DNA from: Candidatus Phaeomarinibacter sp.
GTDB lineage: Bacteria; Pseudomonadota; Alphaproteobacteria; CGMCC-115125
Length of the DNA: 11,396 bases
Direction: 5' to 3'
NCBI GenBank assembly: GCA_028279995.1
Contig: JANQMQ010000258.1
Coordinates: 1-11,396 of the forward strand
How positions within the stretch are numbered: position 1 is the first letter of the stretch; each line of letters starts with the position of its first letter. The notes under the pieces were generated by a model. That model saw only the letters and a program-made list of their open reading frames with translations. It ran no database searches and had not been told where the DNA came from. The translations under genes were made by a program, and so were the position numbers. Below, one piece after another: positions 1 to 6,292 of the stretch.

Positions 1-263
1 GGCATGGCAACCAGAAGCATTACAAACGCGATGGAAATGGGGAGTCCAACGCCGCTTGCAGCCGCAAGGGCGTACCTTACCCCTGCTGATTTCAGTTCAT
101 CAGTCCCCCTGAAGATCGAGGTGATGATCCACGCCGCCCACATGAGGCAAAGAACCGTGAACAGAACGGTCACGAAAAACGGGGGTGCAAATATCCAGAT
201 GCTGGCAGCGCCCGCAAAAGCGGCGGCAGACACCACGATTTGAGATTTTGCAGAGGTAAGCAT
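1..263 (-). CDS. Partial small membrane protein, function unknown
   Basis: The minus strand is open from an ATG at 263 to the window edge, giving 87 residues of an incomplete protein beginning MLTSAKSQIVVSAAAFAG. Two hydrophobic stretches are visible, roughly residues 9-46 (probably two closely spaced helices with the hinge APP) and 66-87, separated by a short polar segment containing a TDEL sequence. This looks like a small multi-spanning inner-membrane protein. GGGAGA lies about 7 nt before the ATG and supports the start. The upstream region holds a TTGACA hexamer and a perfect palindrome, so the gene is probably under a dedicated repressor. The opposite-strand reading of this stretch (4-243) has no membrane or domain logic and is taken as a shadow. 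I do not recognise the family. Confidence 0.6.
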   Translation of the reverse strand, partial: MLTSAKSQIVVSAAAFAGAASIWIFAPPFFVTVLFTVLCLMWAAWIITSIFRGTDELKSAGVRYALAAASGVGLPISIAFVMLLVAM

Positions 264-284
264 GAAAAGTCTCCCTATCAAAAA

Positions 285-300
285 GACAAGTTAACTTGTC
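285..300. promoter_or_regulatory. Perfect 16-bp palindromic operator (GACAAGTTAACTTGTC)
   Basis: The 16 bases are their own reverse complement with no mismatch. The site lies 21 bp before the ATG of the minus-strand membrane gene. On that strand a TTGACA hexamer (322-317) precedes it by 16 nt, so the palindrome would cover the -10 region, the usual place for a TetR/GntR-type repressor site. The regulator that binds it is not evident; it may lie outside the window. Confidence 0.6.
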
Positions 301-350
301 ATACTGATCCGACGGATGTCAACTGCTTGAGGCGTCCGCGGACCTTGCTG

Positions 351-377
351 TGCGGCATTGCTTCTAGCGATGCCGCA
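351..377. terminator. Stem-loop 3' of the VOC gene
   Basis: The arms 351-361 (TGCGGCATTGC) and 367-377 (GCGATGCCGCA) form an 11-bp stem with one G-U wobble and a 5-nt loop (TTCTA). It begins 6 bp past the stop codon of the minus-strand VOC gene. Neither strand has a U-run after the stem, so it is a terminator-like or RNA-stabilising hairpin rather than a textbook intrinsic terminator. Confidence 0.45.
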
Positions 378-382
378 CACAT

Positions 383-727
383 TCATGCGTCGTGAAAGAA
401 ATAGAAGATGTTCCCGTACGCATCTCGAATGGTGAACTGGCGCAGCCCCCAGGGTGTGTCGGTAAGTGCCTCGAGGATATCTGCGCCCAGCCGTGTGAGA
501 GTGGCATGCGCCTCATCCACATCTTCCGTGAATATCCAGAACACACCGGGTCGTGCATCTTCTGAACTTTCGCGAAAGAAGATCGCACAATCGCCGTGGG
601 ACACCGCGCCTATGCGGCCTTCCTCGTTGTGCCATGCGATCTCGAAGCCAAGGCGGTCGCGATAGTATTCCTGTGCTTTCCGCACATCCGGCACGGGAAG
701 CTCCGGCGTGGGTTGAGATAGTTTCAT
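383..727 (-). CDS. VOC family protein (glyoxalase/bleomycin-resistance/dioxygenase fold)
   Basis: A 114-residue protein of the length usual for single-domain VOC proteins. The N-terminus reads PELPVPDVRKAQEYYRDRLGFE, typical of the first beta-alpha-beta unit with the YYRDRLGFE signature. The second half has the paired module (VDEAHATLTRLGAD) and the characteristic end RDAYGNIFYFFH. Proteins of this fold act in the cytoplasm as dimers, either as metal-dependent isomerases or dioxygenases or as binding proteins for drugs such as bleomycin. The sequence resembles the binding-protein/glyoxalase-like group, and no substrate can be read from it. The start is ATG at 727, the only sensible one, with a weak GAGCGAG upstream. 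It is transcribed away from the tRNA-Ser relic and toward the membrane gene. Confidence 0.85.
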   Translation of the reverse strand: MKLSQPTPELPVPDVRKAQEYYRDRLGFEIAWHNEEGRIGAVSHGDCAIFFRESSEDARPGVFWIFTEDVDEAHATLTRLGADILEALTDTPWGLRQFTIRDAYGNIFYFFHDA

Positions 728-778
728 CGGGGCACTCGCTCAGGGCTTCAACTGGTGATCTGAGTTTGTCATTTCAAA

Positions 779-868
779 GAAGACGTGCCGGCATGGTCGA
801 ACGTGACGGTCTCGAAAACCGTTGTGCGTGTAAACGTAGCGAGGGTTCGAATCTCTCCCTCTCCGCCA
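779..868 (+). tRNA. tRNA-Ser (anticodon CGA), degenerate, probably a pseudogene
   Basis: A 90-nt serine-type tRNA with encoded CCA (866-868). The anticodon stem ACGGT/ACCGT (806-810, 818-822) with loop CTCGAAA and anticodon CGA at 813-815 is perfect. The long variable arm (TGCGT-GTAA-ACGTA) and the T-arm (GAGGG TTCGAAT CTCTC) are intact apart from wobbles. The 5' half is damaged: acceptor strand GAAGACG (779-785) against CCTCTCC leaves mismatches at pairs 2-71 (A/C) and 6-67 (C/C). The D-stem has C10 opposite U25, and the near-invariant A14 is C (792). A working tRNA-Ser should have GGAGAG-type pairing. It is either a decayed gene copy or one end of an old integration at a tRNA-Ser locus. The foreign-looking NOV_C gene begins 54 bp after its 3' end. 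Confidence 0.75.
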
Positions 869-922
869 TTTGCCTTCTAACCATTGGTGACAAGATCAAG
901 TCGGCTGGACTAGTTTCGCTTG

Positions 923-1756
923 ATGGCTGGTACTGACTGGACAGATGCGGAAAATGACTTGGTCGTTGCGGACTACTTCGCAATGCTTTTGGCTGAGATT
1001 TCTGGGCAGAGTTACAACAAGGCTGAACACAATCGACGCATGCAGAGCGCGACGGGACGACCGAAGGGCTCAATCGAGTTCAAGCATCAGAATATTAGCG
1101 CCGTTCTAAAGGCCATGGGTGAAACTTGGATCGACGGATACAAGCCGCGATTCAATTTTCAGATGTCACTTGCTGATGCCGTTCAACGCTGGTTCAAGCA
1201 GAATCCGCAGTGGTTTGCTCGAGCAAGTGCGCCGTCTAAAGAGGTCGCCGTCCGAGAGTCGACTTCGCTCTGGATCGGCCCTCCGCCAACGATGGGGAAC
1301 GAGCCACCACCTGATGAACTTGAGCATACGCTGGCAGTAGCAAAGAAGTTTGACGTTGCGGGCCGGGACTTACGAAATCGTGCTCTAGGGCGCGCTGGAG
1401 AAGCATTTGTTTTGGCGCATGAGCGCCAAACCCTTATTCAAGCAGGGCGTGGCGACTTGGCTCAAGATGTTCGGTGGGTTGCCGACGAAGATGGAGATGG
1501 CGCCGGATACGACATATTGAGTTTCGCTCCCGATGGCGGCTCAAGGCTAATCGAGGTCAAGACAACCAACGGATGGGAGAGGACCCCGTTTCATATAACG
1601 CGGAATGAACTTGCTGTGGCTGAGCGGAACAGAGACGACTGGTGTTTGCTTCGCCTGTGGAACTTCTCTCGGGAGCCAAAAGCATTCGAGTTGCGTCCTC
1701 CACTTGATGCACATGTTTCGCTGACTGCGGAAACGTTTAAAGCCAGTTTTCAGTGA
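923..1756 (+). CDS. NOV_C/DUF3883 domain protein, PD-(D/E)XK nuclease-like
   Basis: A 277-residue protein. The C-terminal part (about 150-260) has the NOV_C (DUF3883) layout: GRAGEAFVLAHER helix, then GYDILSF, then RLIEVKTTNG. Together these give the D...ExK signature of PD-(D/E)XK-fold nucleases. The N-terminal 90 residues (WTDAENDLVVADYFAMLL ... KHQNISAVL) form a helical domain that I associate with restriction-like and HNH-type proteins. Proteins of this family often sit in defence or genomic-island loci; a DNA-related role is inference. ATG at 923 is chosen over TTG at 920; no clear Shine-Dalgarno precedes either. Its codons (TTA, CTA, CGA, AAT) and lower GC differ from its neighbours, suggesting transfer. 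No methylase, helicase or other defence partner is adjacent, so it would be a solo gene or a remnant. Confidence 0.75.
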   Translation: MAGTDWTDAENDLVVADYFAMLLAEISGQSYNKAEHNRRMQSATGRPKGSIEFKHQNISAVLKAMGETWIDGYKPRFNFQMSLADAVQRWFKQNPQWFARASAPSKEVAVRESTSLWIGPPPTMGNEPPPDELEHTLAVAKKFDVAGRDLRNRALGRAGEAFVLAHERQTLIQAGRGDLAQDVRWVADEDGDGAGYDILSFAPDGGSRLIEVKTTNGWERTPFHITRNELAVAERNRDDWCLLRLWNFSREPKAFELRPPLDAHVSLTAETFKASFQ

Positions 1757-1778
1757 GCGGAACGTGATCTGACGAGTA

Positions 1779-1829
1779 GATGCAACTTGGAGAGCTTCCT
1801 AGTCGGTCGGCGCGCCGACTAGTTGCATC
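1779..1829. terminator. Nested inverted repeat between convergent genes
   Basis: An inner stem pairs 1799-1806 (CTAGTCGG) with 1815-1822 (CCGACTAG) around an 8-nt loop. An outer pair joins 1779-1785 (GATGCAA) with 1823-1829 (TTGCATC). The structure lies between the NOV_C gene (ending 1756) and the TetR gene and includes the TetR stop codon. The position suits a shared terminator for convergent genes, but no U-tract is present on either strand. Confidence 0.35.
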
Positions 1830-2437
1830 AGCGCCTCAATCATGTGGGCAGAAAGCACCTCGGGCGCTTCAAACTCGTACCGGTCCAGATTGATGGGCAG
1901 GGCGAGGCTGCCGTGGATGCCGGCCCAGAAGATCTGCGCCATCATATGCGGGTCGAAGGGTTTGAACTGGCCCGTCTCCTGGCCTTCGCAGAAGGCTGCG
2001 CAGAGGTTGCTGTAGAAGGTTTCTTCATCCAGCTCCTGTGGGTCCTGAGGGCGGTTGGCCTCGTCGCGCACGAGGAGGAAGGCGCTGCGGAACAGGCGGT
2101 CGTTTTCCAGGGCGAAGGTCACATAGTGGTTGAGCAGGGTTCGGACCTTTTCCTCCGGGCCGGCGGCGGCGTCGACGCTTGCCTGCATGTCGTCGCGCAG
2201 GCGCCCGACCGGCTCCGCCCATAGGGTCTGAGCGAGGTCGGCCCGGTTTTCAAAATATTTGTAGAAGGTGCCGATCGAGATATCGGCTTCTTCAATCACG
2301 TCGCGCACGGTGATGTCGTTCCACGCCTGTGTATCACCGGGGGCGATGTTGCGCTTGCGGACGAGCCGGACAACCGCCTCGCGGATGTGGCTGCGCATTT
2401 CTTCGCGCTTTTCGGGCGTTATTGACGGTCTTGCCAC
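1799..2437 (-). CDS. TetR/AcrR family transcriptional regulator
   Basis: A 212-residue repressor if started at GTG 2437 (VARPSITPEKREEMRSH). The N-terminal TetR DNA-binding domain has helix-turn-helix ITVRDVIEEADISIGTFYKYFENRADL (about residues 37-63). The rest is the helical ligand-binding domain, which is too divergent to indicate a ligand. An in-frame ATG exists at 2527, but the 30 extra residues it adds (Cys- and His-rich, non-family) make it unlikely; the GTG lacks a good Shine-Dalgarno, so the start stays uncertain. It is divergent from the desaturase-family gene with an operator-like palindrome in between, so it most likely represses that gene and itself. TetR proteins act as cytoplasmic dimers released by a small molecule. 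Confidence 0.9.
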   Translation of the reverse strand: MARPSITPEKREEMRSHIREAVVRLVRKRNIAPGDTQAWNDITVRDVIEEADISIGTFYKYFENRADLAQTLWAEPVGRLRDDMQASVDAAAGPEEKVRTLLNHYVTFALENDRLFRSAFLLVRDEANRPQDPQELDEETFYSNLCAAFCEGQETGQFKPFDPHMMAQIFWAGIHGSLALPINLDRYEFEAPEVLSAHMIEALMQLVGAPTD

Positions 2438-2558
2438 GGGAAACTGCCGTTGATGAAGGGTCTCAAGGAAGTGGCATTTCCAAGGGCTCTGCGCAAGTCG
2501 GACCCCTTTTTCGACACATCCACACATGCGTATCGCGCTTTCCGGCGCACCTCACGGG

Positions 2559-2587
2559 TTGACATACAGTTTTTCGAACAATAAAAC
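2559..2587 (+). promoter_or_regulatory. Promoter of the desaturase-family gene
   Basis: A perfect -35 hexamer TTGACA (2559-2564) is followed by a 17-bp spacer and a weaker -10 TAAAAC (2582-2587). Transcription would start near 2594, inside or beside the palindrome at 2585-2600. This leaves a leader of about 90 nt before the GTG start at 2685. Confidence 0.5.
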
Positions 2588-2600
2588 GAACATGTTCTTT
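2585..2600. promoter_or_regulatory. Putative TetR operator (core GAACATGTTC)
   Basis: The sequence AACGAACATGTTCTTT contains a perfect 10-bp palindrome (2588-2597), and 7 of 8 half-site positions match across the 16 bp. A further CGAACA half-site lies exactly 12 bp upstream (2575-2580). It directly follows the -10 of the desaturase promoter, so bound repressor would block initiation. The adjacent divergent TetR is the obvious candidate ligand. Confidence 0.55.
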
Positions 2601-2670
2601 AAACATAGCCGAGCCGGAAATGCCTTGCTGCGTGTGTTGCATGACAGACAGTTCCGGACGCTCGAAACTC

Positions 2671-2679
2671 AAAGGAGGT
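2671..2679 (+). promoter_or_regulatory. Strong ribosome binding site fixing the GTG start
   Basis: AAAGGAGGT closely matches the anti-Shine-Dalgarno complement and lies 5 nt before GTG 2685. It decides the start of the desaturase-family gene against the longer open frame that begins at 2526. Confidence 0.8.
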
Positions 2680-2684
2680 GGCAC

Positions 2685-3839
2685 GTGACACACGTTCAAG
2701 CACGACCACTGGAAAACAGAACCCTGCCGCCGACCGCGCGGGTGGCCCGTCAGATCGAGAAATGGGGCGGGCTGCCCTTCAACCTGCTCGAACTTGTCGG
2801 GTCCTATGTGATTGTCCGTCCGATGAACTGGGCACTGCGGCATCTGGACGGGCTGTCCTACCGTTTGGAAGGCACACTGTTGCGGCGCGTCCTGCAGCAC
2901 ACGATCTTTCCCGCTGCGCTCATCATCTCACTCTGGCTGGGGTTTGAACTTGCGGCCAACGACGTAACGTTCAACTCGCTGCTGACGCTGGCGCTGCTGC
3001 CGGTCATCATGGGTCTTCTGGTGGCGCCGGTGGAGCGGTTGATGCCGTTCAGCCGGAACTGGCTGGAAGGCGGAAACGACACGACGGTCGATCTGATCTT
3101 CTTTGTGTCCGGCGCCTTCTGGAACGGCTTTGGAAAATACCTGCTGCAGGTGCTCTTCATCCTCAGCCTGGTGCAAGCGCTGGAGCCTTATGGCCATGGT
3201 CTCTGGCCATCGGAGCTGCCTGGCGTTGTTCAGGTTTTCCTGCTGATCCTGATCAAGGACTTCTTCCGCTACTGGCTGCACCGCGCCATGCATGAAGTGC
3301 CGTTCCTGTGGCGGTTCCATGCGGCGCACCACTCGGTGGAGCGGCTTTACTGGCTCAACGGCATTCGCAGCCATCCGGTCGAGGTGGTGATTCAAGTGTT
3401 CTTCTACGCGCTGCCCTTCGCGTTGTTACAGCCATCAGAAGAGATCGTGATGGTCGCCATCATGATGCAGCTATGCATCGGCGTGTTCCAGCACGGCAAC
3501 ATGGATCTGAAGCTGCGGTTCTGGGAGCACATCTTCTCGATCGGCGACAATCACCGCTACCACCACTACCCGAACAAAGAAGTGGGCGACTCGAACTATG
3601 GCGGCGAGTTCATTGTGTGGGACATTCTGTTCGGCACCTTCCACAATCCGAAGAACGAACGGCCCAGTGACAAAATTGGCATTGGCACCGCGCCCAACTA
3701 TCCGTTGACCGTTGCAGGCTTGCTGATTGCACCTTTCCTGCCGGACCAGAAGGTCTTTGGGCCTGCAAACGAACAGGTGGCGGATGACGACCGGCTCTTG
3801 CCACTGGAGGATGCGGTTCTGAGTGAAGCTGGCACCTGA
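2685..3839 (+). CDS. Sterol desaturase / fatty acid hydroxylase superfamily membrane protein
   Basis: A 384-residue integral membrane di-iron enzyme. It shows the histidine clusters of the family: HRAMH (199-203), HAAHH (212-216) and NHRYHH (289-294), with further histidines at 230 and 270. Hydrophobic segments lie at about 74-90, 98-114, 134-165, 179-197 and 233-268, placing the histidine boxes at the cytoplasmic face. The family uses O2 to hydroxylate or desaturate lipid, sterol or carotenoid chains; the substrate is unknown here. The reading frame is open from 2526, but GTG 2685 is chosen because AAAGGAGGT (2671-2679) lies 5 nt before it and the promoter lies inside the longer version. The C-terminus (about 360-384) is an acidic tail. 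It is likely repressed by the divergent TetR. Its true partner could be a reductase elsewhere. Confidence 0.88.
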   Translation: MTHVQARPLENRTLPPTARVARQIEKWGGLPFNLLELVGSYVIVRPMNWALRHLDGLSYRLEGTLLRRVLQHTIFPAALIISLWLGFELAANDVTFNSLLTLALLPVIMGLLVAPVERLMPFSRNWLEGGNDTTVDLIFFVSGAFWNGFGKYLLQVLFILSLVQALEPYGHGLWPSELPGVVQVFLLILIKDFFRYWLHRAMHEVPFLWRFHAAHHSVERLYWLNGIRSHPVEVVIQVFFYALPFALLQPSEEIVMVAIMMQLCIGVFQHGNMDLKLRFWEHIFSIGDNHRYHHYPNKEVGDSNYGGEFIVWDILFGTFHNPKNERPSDKIGIGTAPNYPLTVAGLLIAPFLPDQKVFGPANEQVADDDRLLPLEDAVLSEAGT

Positions 3840-3846
3840 TCGTTTT

Positions 3847-3875
3847 CTCCCAGCTGACCAAACGTCGGCTGGGAG
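3847..3875. terminator. 12-bp hairpin between convergent genes
   Basis: CTCCCAGCTGAC (3847-3858) pairs with GTCGGCTGGGAG (3864-3875) around the loop CAAAC, giving a 12-bp GC-rich stem with one U-G wobble. It lies between the stops of the desaturase-family gene (3839) and the DUF4336 gene (3909). It probably ends transcription from both sides, although no U-run follows on either strand. Confidence 0.55.
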
Positions 3876-3908
3876 GCTGGGCAGGTCTTGGTTCCCAGGT
3901 AGAAGAAT

Positions 3909-4604
3909 TCACTGAGCTTCCGTGATCCAGTCAAACGCGCGGCTGACAGCTTCCTTAGCCCCGCCTCGCACGCAATGCCCGTGGGCAATGATGAGGTTTT
4001 CAAAATCCCACCCGAGGATCGTGTCGACACTCTTCTGCATGGCGGCCTTGTCCTGGATGCTGAGTTTGATGTCGAGAGGCACGCCGCCGTCTTTGCCCAG
4101 GATGCCTGCTAACTGCTTGATACCGCGCCAGATCCAGGGTTCACCCGCCACATGATGCTTCTGGATGAAATCCGTGATGATCAGAGTCTTGGATGGTTTG
4201 TGGAGGAACTCGACCTCATCGAGAACCGCATGTCCATCAATCACACAATGACTGATTGCCCCGTTCCAAGGGGTTTCCATGCCATCCGCAAGTGTTGTGT
4301 CGATGGTGATGTCCGGATGGCGTGTACTGAACTCCGGTGAAGCCCAGACCCTGGCCGATGGGTACAGCGCCTTCCAGGGCTGGATGCCGAGGCTGTGTAT
4401 CTTGTTGGGTGCCACAAGATGCTCAACGGGTCCCAGGGCATCGATGGCGCGCTGGCGTTTCGGTGTTGGCAGCACAGGAGAGTGGAGCCATATGCCGCCC
4501 GACTCCAACCGGATGACTGTCATCCGTGTCGAGAATGGCAACAGCCTGAACATGCGCACGTCATCGCCGTCCATTGTCCATATGTTTTCTCCGAAGGACT
4601 CCAT
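3909..4604 (-). CDS. DUF4336 family protein (metallo-beta-lactamase-like)
   Basis: A 231-residue protein matching the DUF4336 pattern: RMTVIRLESGGIWLHSPV near the N-terminus, then LGPVEHLVAPNKIHSLGIQPW, then LDEVEFLHKPSKTLIITDFI, and IIAHGHCV near the end. The order resembles a metallo-beta-lactamase scaffold, but the classical HxHxDH zinc motif is absent, so catalysis is uncertain. Function is unknown for the family. ATG 4604 is chosen because AGAGGAAG lies just upstream; a TTG five codons earlier is possible. It sits 63 bp downstream of, and on the same strand as, the TetR at 4668-5234, so the two are probably one transcript. That would make DUF4336 part of the same regulatory unit as the divergent PhyH gene. 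Confidence 0.82.
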   Translation of the reverse strand: MESFGENIWTMDGDDVRMFRLLPFSTRMTVIRLESGGIWLHSPVLPTPKRQRAIDALGPVEHLVAPNKIHSLGIQPWKALYPSARVWASPEFSTRHPDITIDTTLADGMETPWNGAISHCVIDGHAVLDEVEFLHKPSKTLIITDFIQKHHVAGEPWIWRGIKQLAGILGKDGGVPLDIKLSIQDKAAMQKSVDTILGWDFENLIIAHGHCVRGGAKEAVSRAFDWITEAQ

Positions 4605-4667
4605 TCTTCCTCTTATCAAATGCGCCTAACTGCTTTCAGTACGCCTTTAGCGTGTCTCACTTGTTGT

Positions 4668-5234
4668 CTAGAGCGTCTTTGCCAGCAGCCAGCGCAGCGT
4701 TTTGACCTGCCGGTCCACCGTCCAATAGTCCGGTTCTGCAATTGCATTGACCGAGATGCCGTCCAGCGCGGCCATCAGAGTATCGATGAAACGGGTCACA
4801 TCCCGGGTGATGATACCGCGTGCGCGTACTTCGCGGCTGAGTTCTTCACGCATGGTCTGGACGCGCTGGCTGTAGCCGCGGCGCAGGCTGGGGCGGCCTA
4901 TGCTCAGCGCCCAGAAGACGAGCCAGACGCGCAGTTCCGCCGAGCGTTCTTCGTCCAGAGGAAGAAACTCCCGGACCACGTCTTCGATTGTGATGTCCGG
5001 GCTGTCCATGGCGGCGTGGACGCGATCGACACCTGCGGATGCTGCGTGGTCGAGGACGGCCTCGATCAGATCATCCTTGGATTTGAACCAGTGATTGAGC
5101 AGGCCGATGGTGCAGCCGGCCTGTTCCGCGATCCTGCGCATGGACAGCGCCTCTGGGCCTTCCGCCGCGATCAGCGCGGCTGCGGCGGACACGACTTCGG
5201 CGCGGCGCACCTTGGGATCAGCAACTCGGGGCAT
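4668..5234 (-). CDS. TetR family transcriptional regulator (BetI-like)
   Basis: A 188-residue regulator. The N-terminal HTH domain reads LSMRRIAEQAGCTIGLLNHWFKSKDDL (about 30-56), where GLLNHWFKSKDDL resembles the recognition helix region of BetI-type repressors. The C-terminal domain includes WLVFWALSIGRPSLRR, also reminiscent of the BetI-type C-terminal family. No choline/glycine betaine genes are nearby, so a betI assignment is not made. ATG 5234 has AAAAGAG about 8 nt upstream. It is divergent from the PhyH gene with a perfect palindrome in the gap, and probably autoregulated. The minus-strand promoter candidates (CTTTAC and TATCTA) flank the same palindrome. Confidence 0.9.
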   Translation of the reverse strand: MPRVADPKVRRAEVVSAAAALIAAEGPEALSMRRIAEQAGCTIGLLNHWFKSKDDLIEAVLDHAASAGVDRVHAAMDSPDITIEDVVREFLPLDEERSAELRVWLVFWALSIGRPSLRRGYSQRVQTMREELSREVRARGIITRDVTRFIDTLMAALDGISVNAIAEPDYWTVDRQVKTLRWLLAKTL

Positions 5235-5280
5235 GCAGGACTCTTTTCGTGTTGACGATCATCTCTCTTTGCCATAGATA

Positions 5281-5298
5281 ACATATCAATTGATATGT
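5281..5298. promoter_or_regulatory. Perfect 18-bp palindromic operator (ACATATCAATTGATATGT)
   Basis: All 18 bases are self-complementary. The site lies 47 bp before the TetR start on one side and 47 bp before the PhyH ATG on the other, nearly the exact middle of the divergent promoter. On the plus strand it overlaps a plausible -10 (TGATAT at 5291-5296) behind TTGCCA (5269-5274). On the minus strand it fills the spacer between CTTTAC and TATCTA. One bound TetR dimer or dimer pair could shut both directions. Confidence 0.72.
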
Positions 5299-5344
5299 AA
5301 AGAAGCGTATTGGCCCAAGAGTGAAAAACGGACGGGGGGGACCC

Positions 5345-6253
5345 ATGGCTGCGCAGTTGAAGCATCTGGATATCACCGACGATGTTGCCGACATTCTGGA
5401 GATCATCCATGAAGATGGCGGCGTGATCGTTGAGAACTTCCTGTCCTCTGATCTGCGCGACCGGCTTGTTGCAGAGTTAAAGCCGCATGCGGACGGGTTT
5501 GAGCCCGGCATGGAAGGCGGCGATATCAAGCAGATGTTCTGTGGCGCACATACCAAGCGCTTCACCGGCCTTGCGCGGCGCGCCCCCTCGTTTGCCGAGG
5601 TCATCGACCACGACCTGCTTCACGTCTGGGCCGAGAACGATTTTGCCAATGACTACTGGATGAACACAGGTCAGGCGATCATCATCGGGCCTAACTCGCC
5701 GGCCCAGGTGCTGCATCGCGATGCGGGCAACTGGCCGATCATGGTGGTGCAAGGCAAGGACGGTCCGGAGGCCACCCTCAGCTGCATGATGGCGATCACT
5801 GATTTCACTGAAGAGAATGGCGCGACGCTGGTGGTTCCAGGTAGCCACAAATGGGATGACTTTGATCGTGAGGCAACTGATGACGAGATTGTCTCCGCAG
5901 TCATGCCGGCGGGAGCCGCTCTGCTCTACTCCGGAAAGACCATTCATGGTGGTGGCACCAATGTGTCCCAGGACGATTGGCGCTTTGGCATTCAGTTCAG
6001 CTTTGCACTGGCACAGCTGACACCGGAGGAGGCACACACGGTGACGGTACCTTGGGAGGTGGCAAAGACCTTCCCGGAGCGGGTGCAGCACATGTTGGGC
6101 TATCACTCACATCGAAGCTTTTTACCGGACTGGCCGGTGCTGTGGACCTTTGACTATCGCGACGTGCGCGAGGCGCTTAGCCCACCACGTGCCGGCCGCT
6201 ATGTGAGCGCAGGGGCGAGGAAACTTGCCTCGTTCGAAGATCTTGCCAGCTGA
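5345..6253 (+). CDS. Phytanoyl-CoA dioxygenase (PhyH) family Fe(II)/2-oxoglutarate oxygenase
   Basis: A 302-residue cytoplasmic oxygenase with the double-stranded beta-helix metal site visible. HRDAGNWP gives H124 and D126, SGKTIHGGG gives the distal H201, and DWRFGIQFSF gives R213, the usual 2-oxoglutarate carboxylate anchor. PhyH enzymes hydroxylate a C-H bond while decarboxylating 2-oxoglutarate; bacterial members act on many acids, lipids and secondary metabolites, so the substrate is open. ATG 5345 is chosen because a purine-rich GGGGGGGA precedes it; a GTG at 5321 is in frame. It is followed 39 bp later by a SnoaL-like gene, probably in one operon, and is faced by a divergent TetR with a perfect operator. 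The length is normal and no key residue is missing. Confidence 0.9.
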   Translation: MAAQLKHLDITDDVADILEIIHEDGGVIVENFLSSDLRDRLVAELKPHADGFEPGMEGGDIKQMFCGAHTKRFTGLARRAPSFAEVIDHDLLHVWAENDFANDYWMNTGQAIIIGPNSPAQVLHRDAGNWPIMVVQGKDGPEATLSCMMAITDFTEENGATLVVPGSHKWDDFDREATDDEIVSAVMPAGAALLYSGKTIHGGGTNVSQDDWRFGIQFSFALAQLTPEEAHTVTVPWEVAKTFPERVQHMLGYHSHRSFLPDWPVLWTFDYRDVREALSPPRAGRYVSAGARKLASFEDLAS

Positions 6254-6292
6254 GTCACGTTGTTTGCGGCACAAGCGCGTCAGGAGACTGTC

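Noticed and set aside
4..243. 79-residue plus-strand open frame at the window start
   Set aside because: The minus strand gives a coherent membrane protein with a ribosome site and promoter, whereas this frame has neither.
334..343. 10-bp palindrome GTCCGCGGAC
   Set aside because: Short and GC-only; such palindromes are frequent by chance in DNA of this composition and it is not placed over a promoter.
774..1073. 99-residue minus-strand open frame across the tRNA region
   Set aside because: It overlaps the tRNA-Ser and the start of the NOV_C gene and shows no domain or ribosome site.
2928..3395. 155-residue minus-strand open frame, Gln/Arg-rich
   Set aside because: Antisense shadow of the desaturase-family gene; composition is typical of reverse-read GC-rich coding DNA.
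4668..5234. Assignment of this TetR as BetI
   Set aside because: The HTH resembles BetI but no choline or betaine genes are adjacent and the operator lies before a PhyH gene, so the specific name is not supported.
4395..5255. Long 286-residue plus-strand open frame
   Set aside because: It is antisense to the DUF4336 and TetR genes, both of which have clear family motifs; its own translation is Cys/His-rich with no domain.
5477..6106. 209-residue minus-strand open frame
   Set aside because: It lies inside the PhyH gene on the opposite strand; the PhyH frame carries all metal and 2-oxoglutarate residues.
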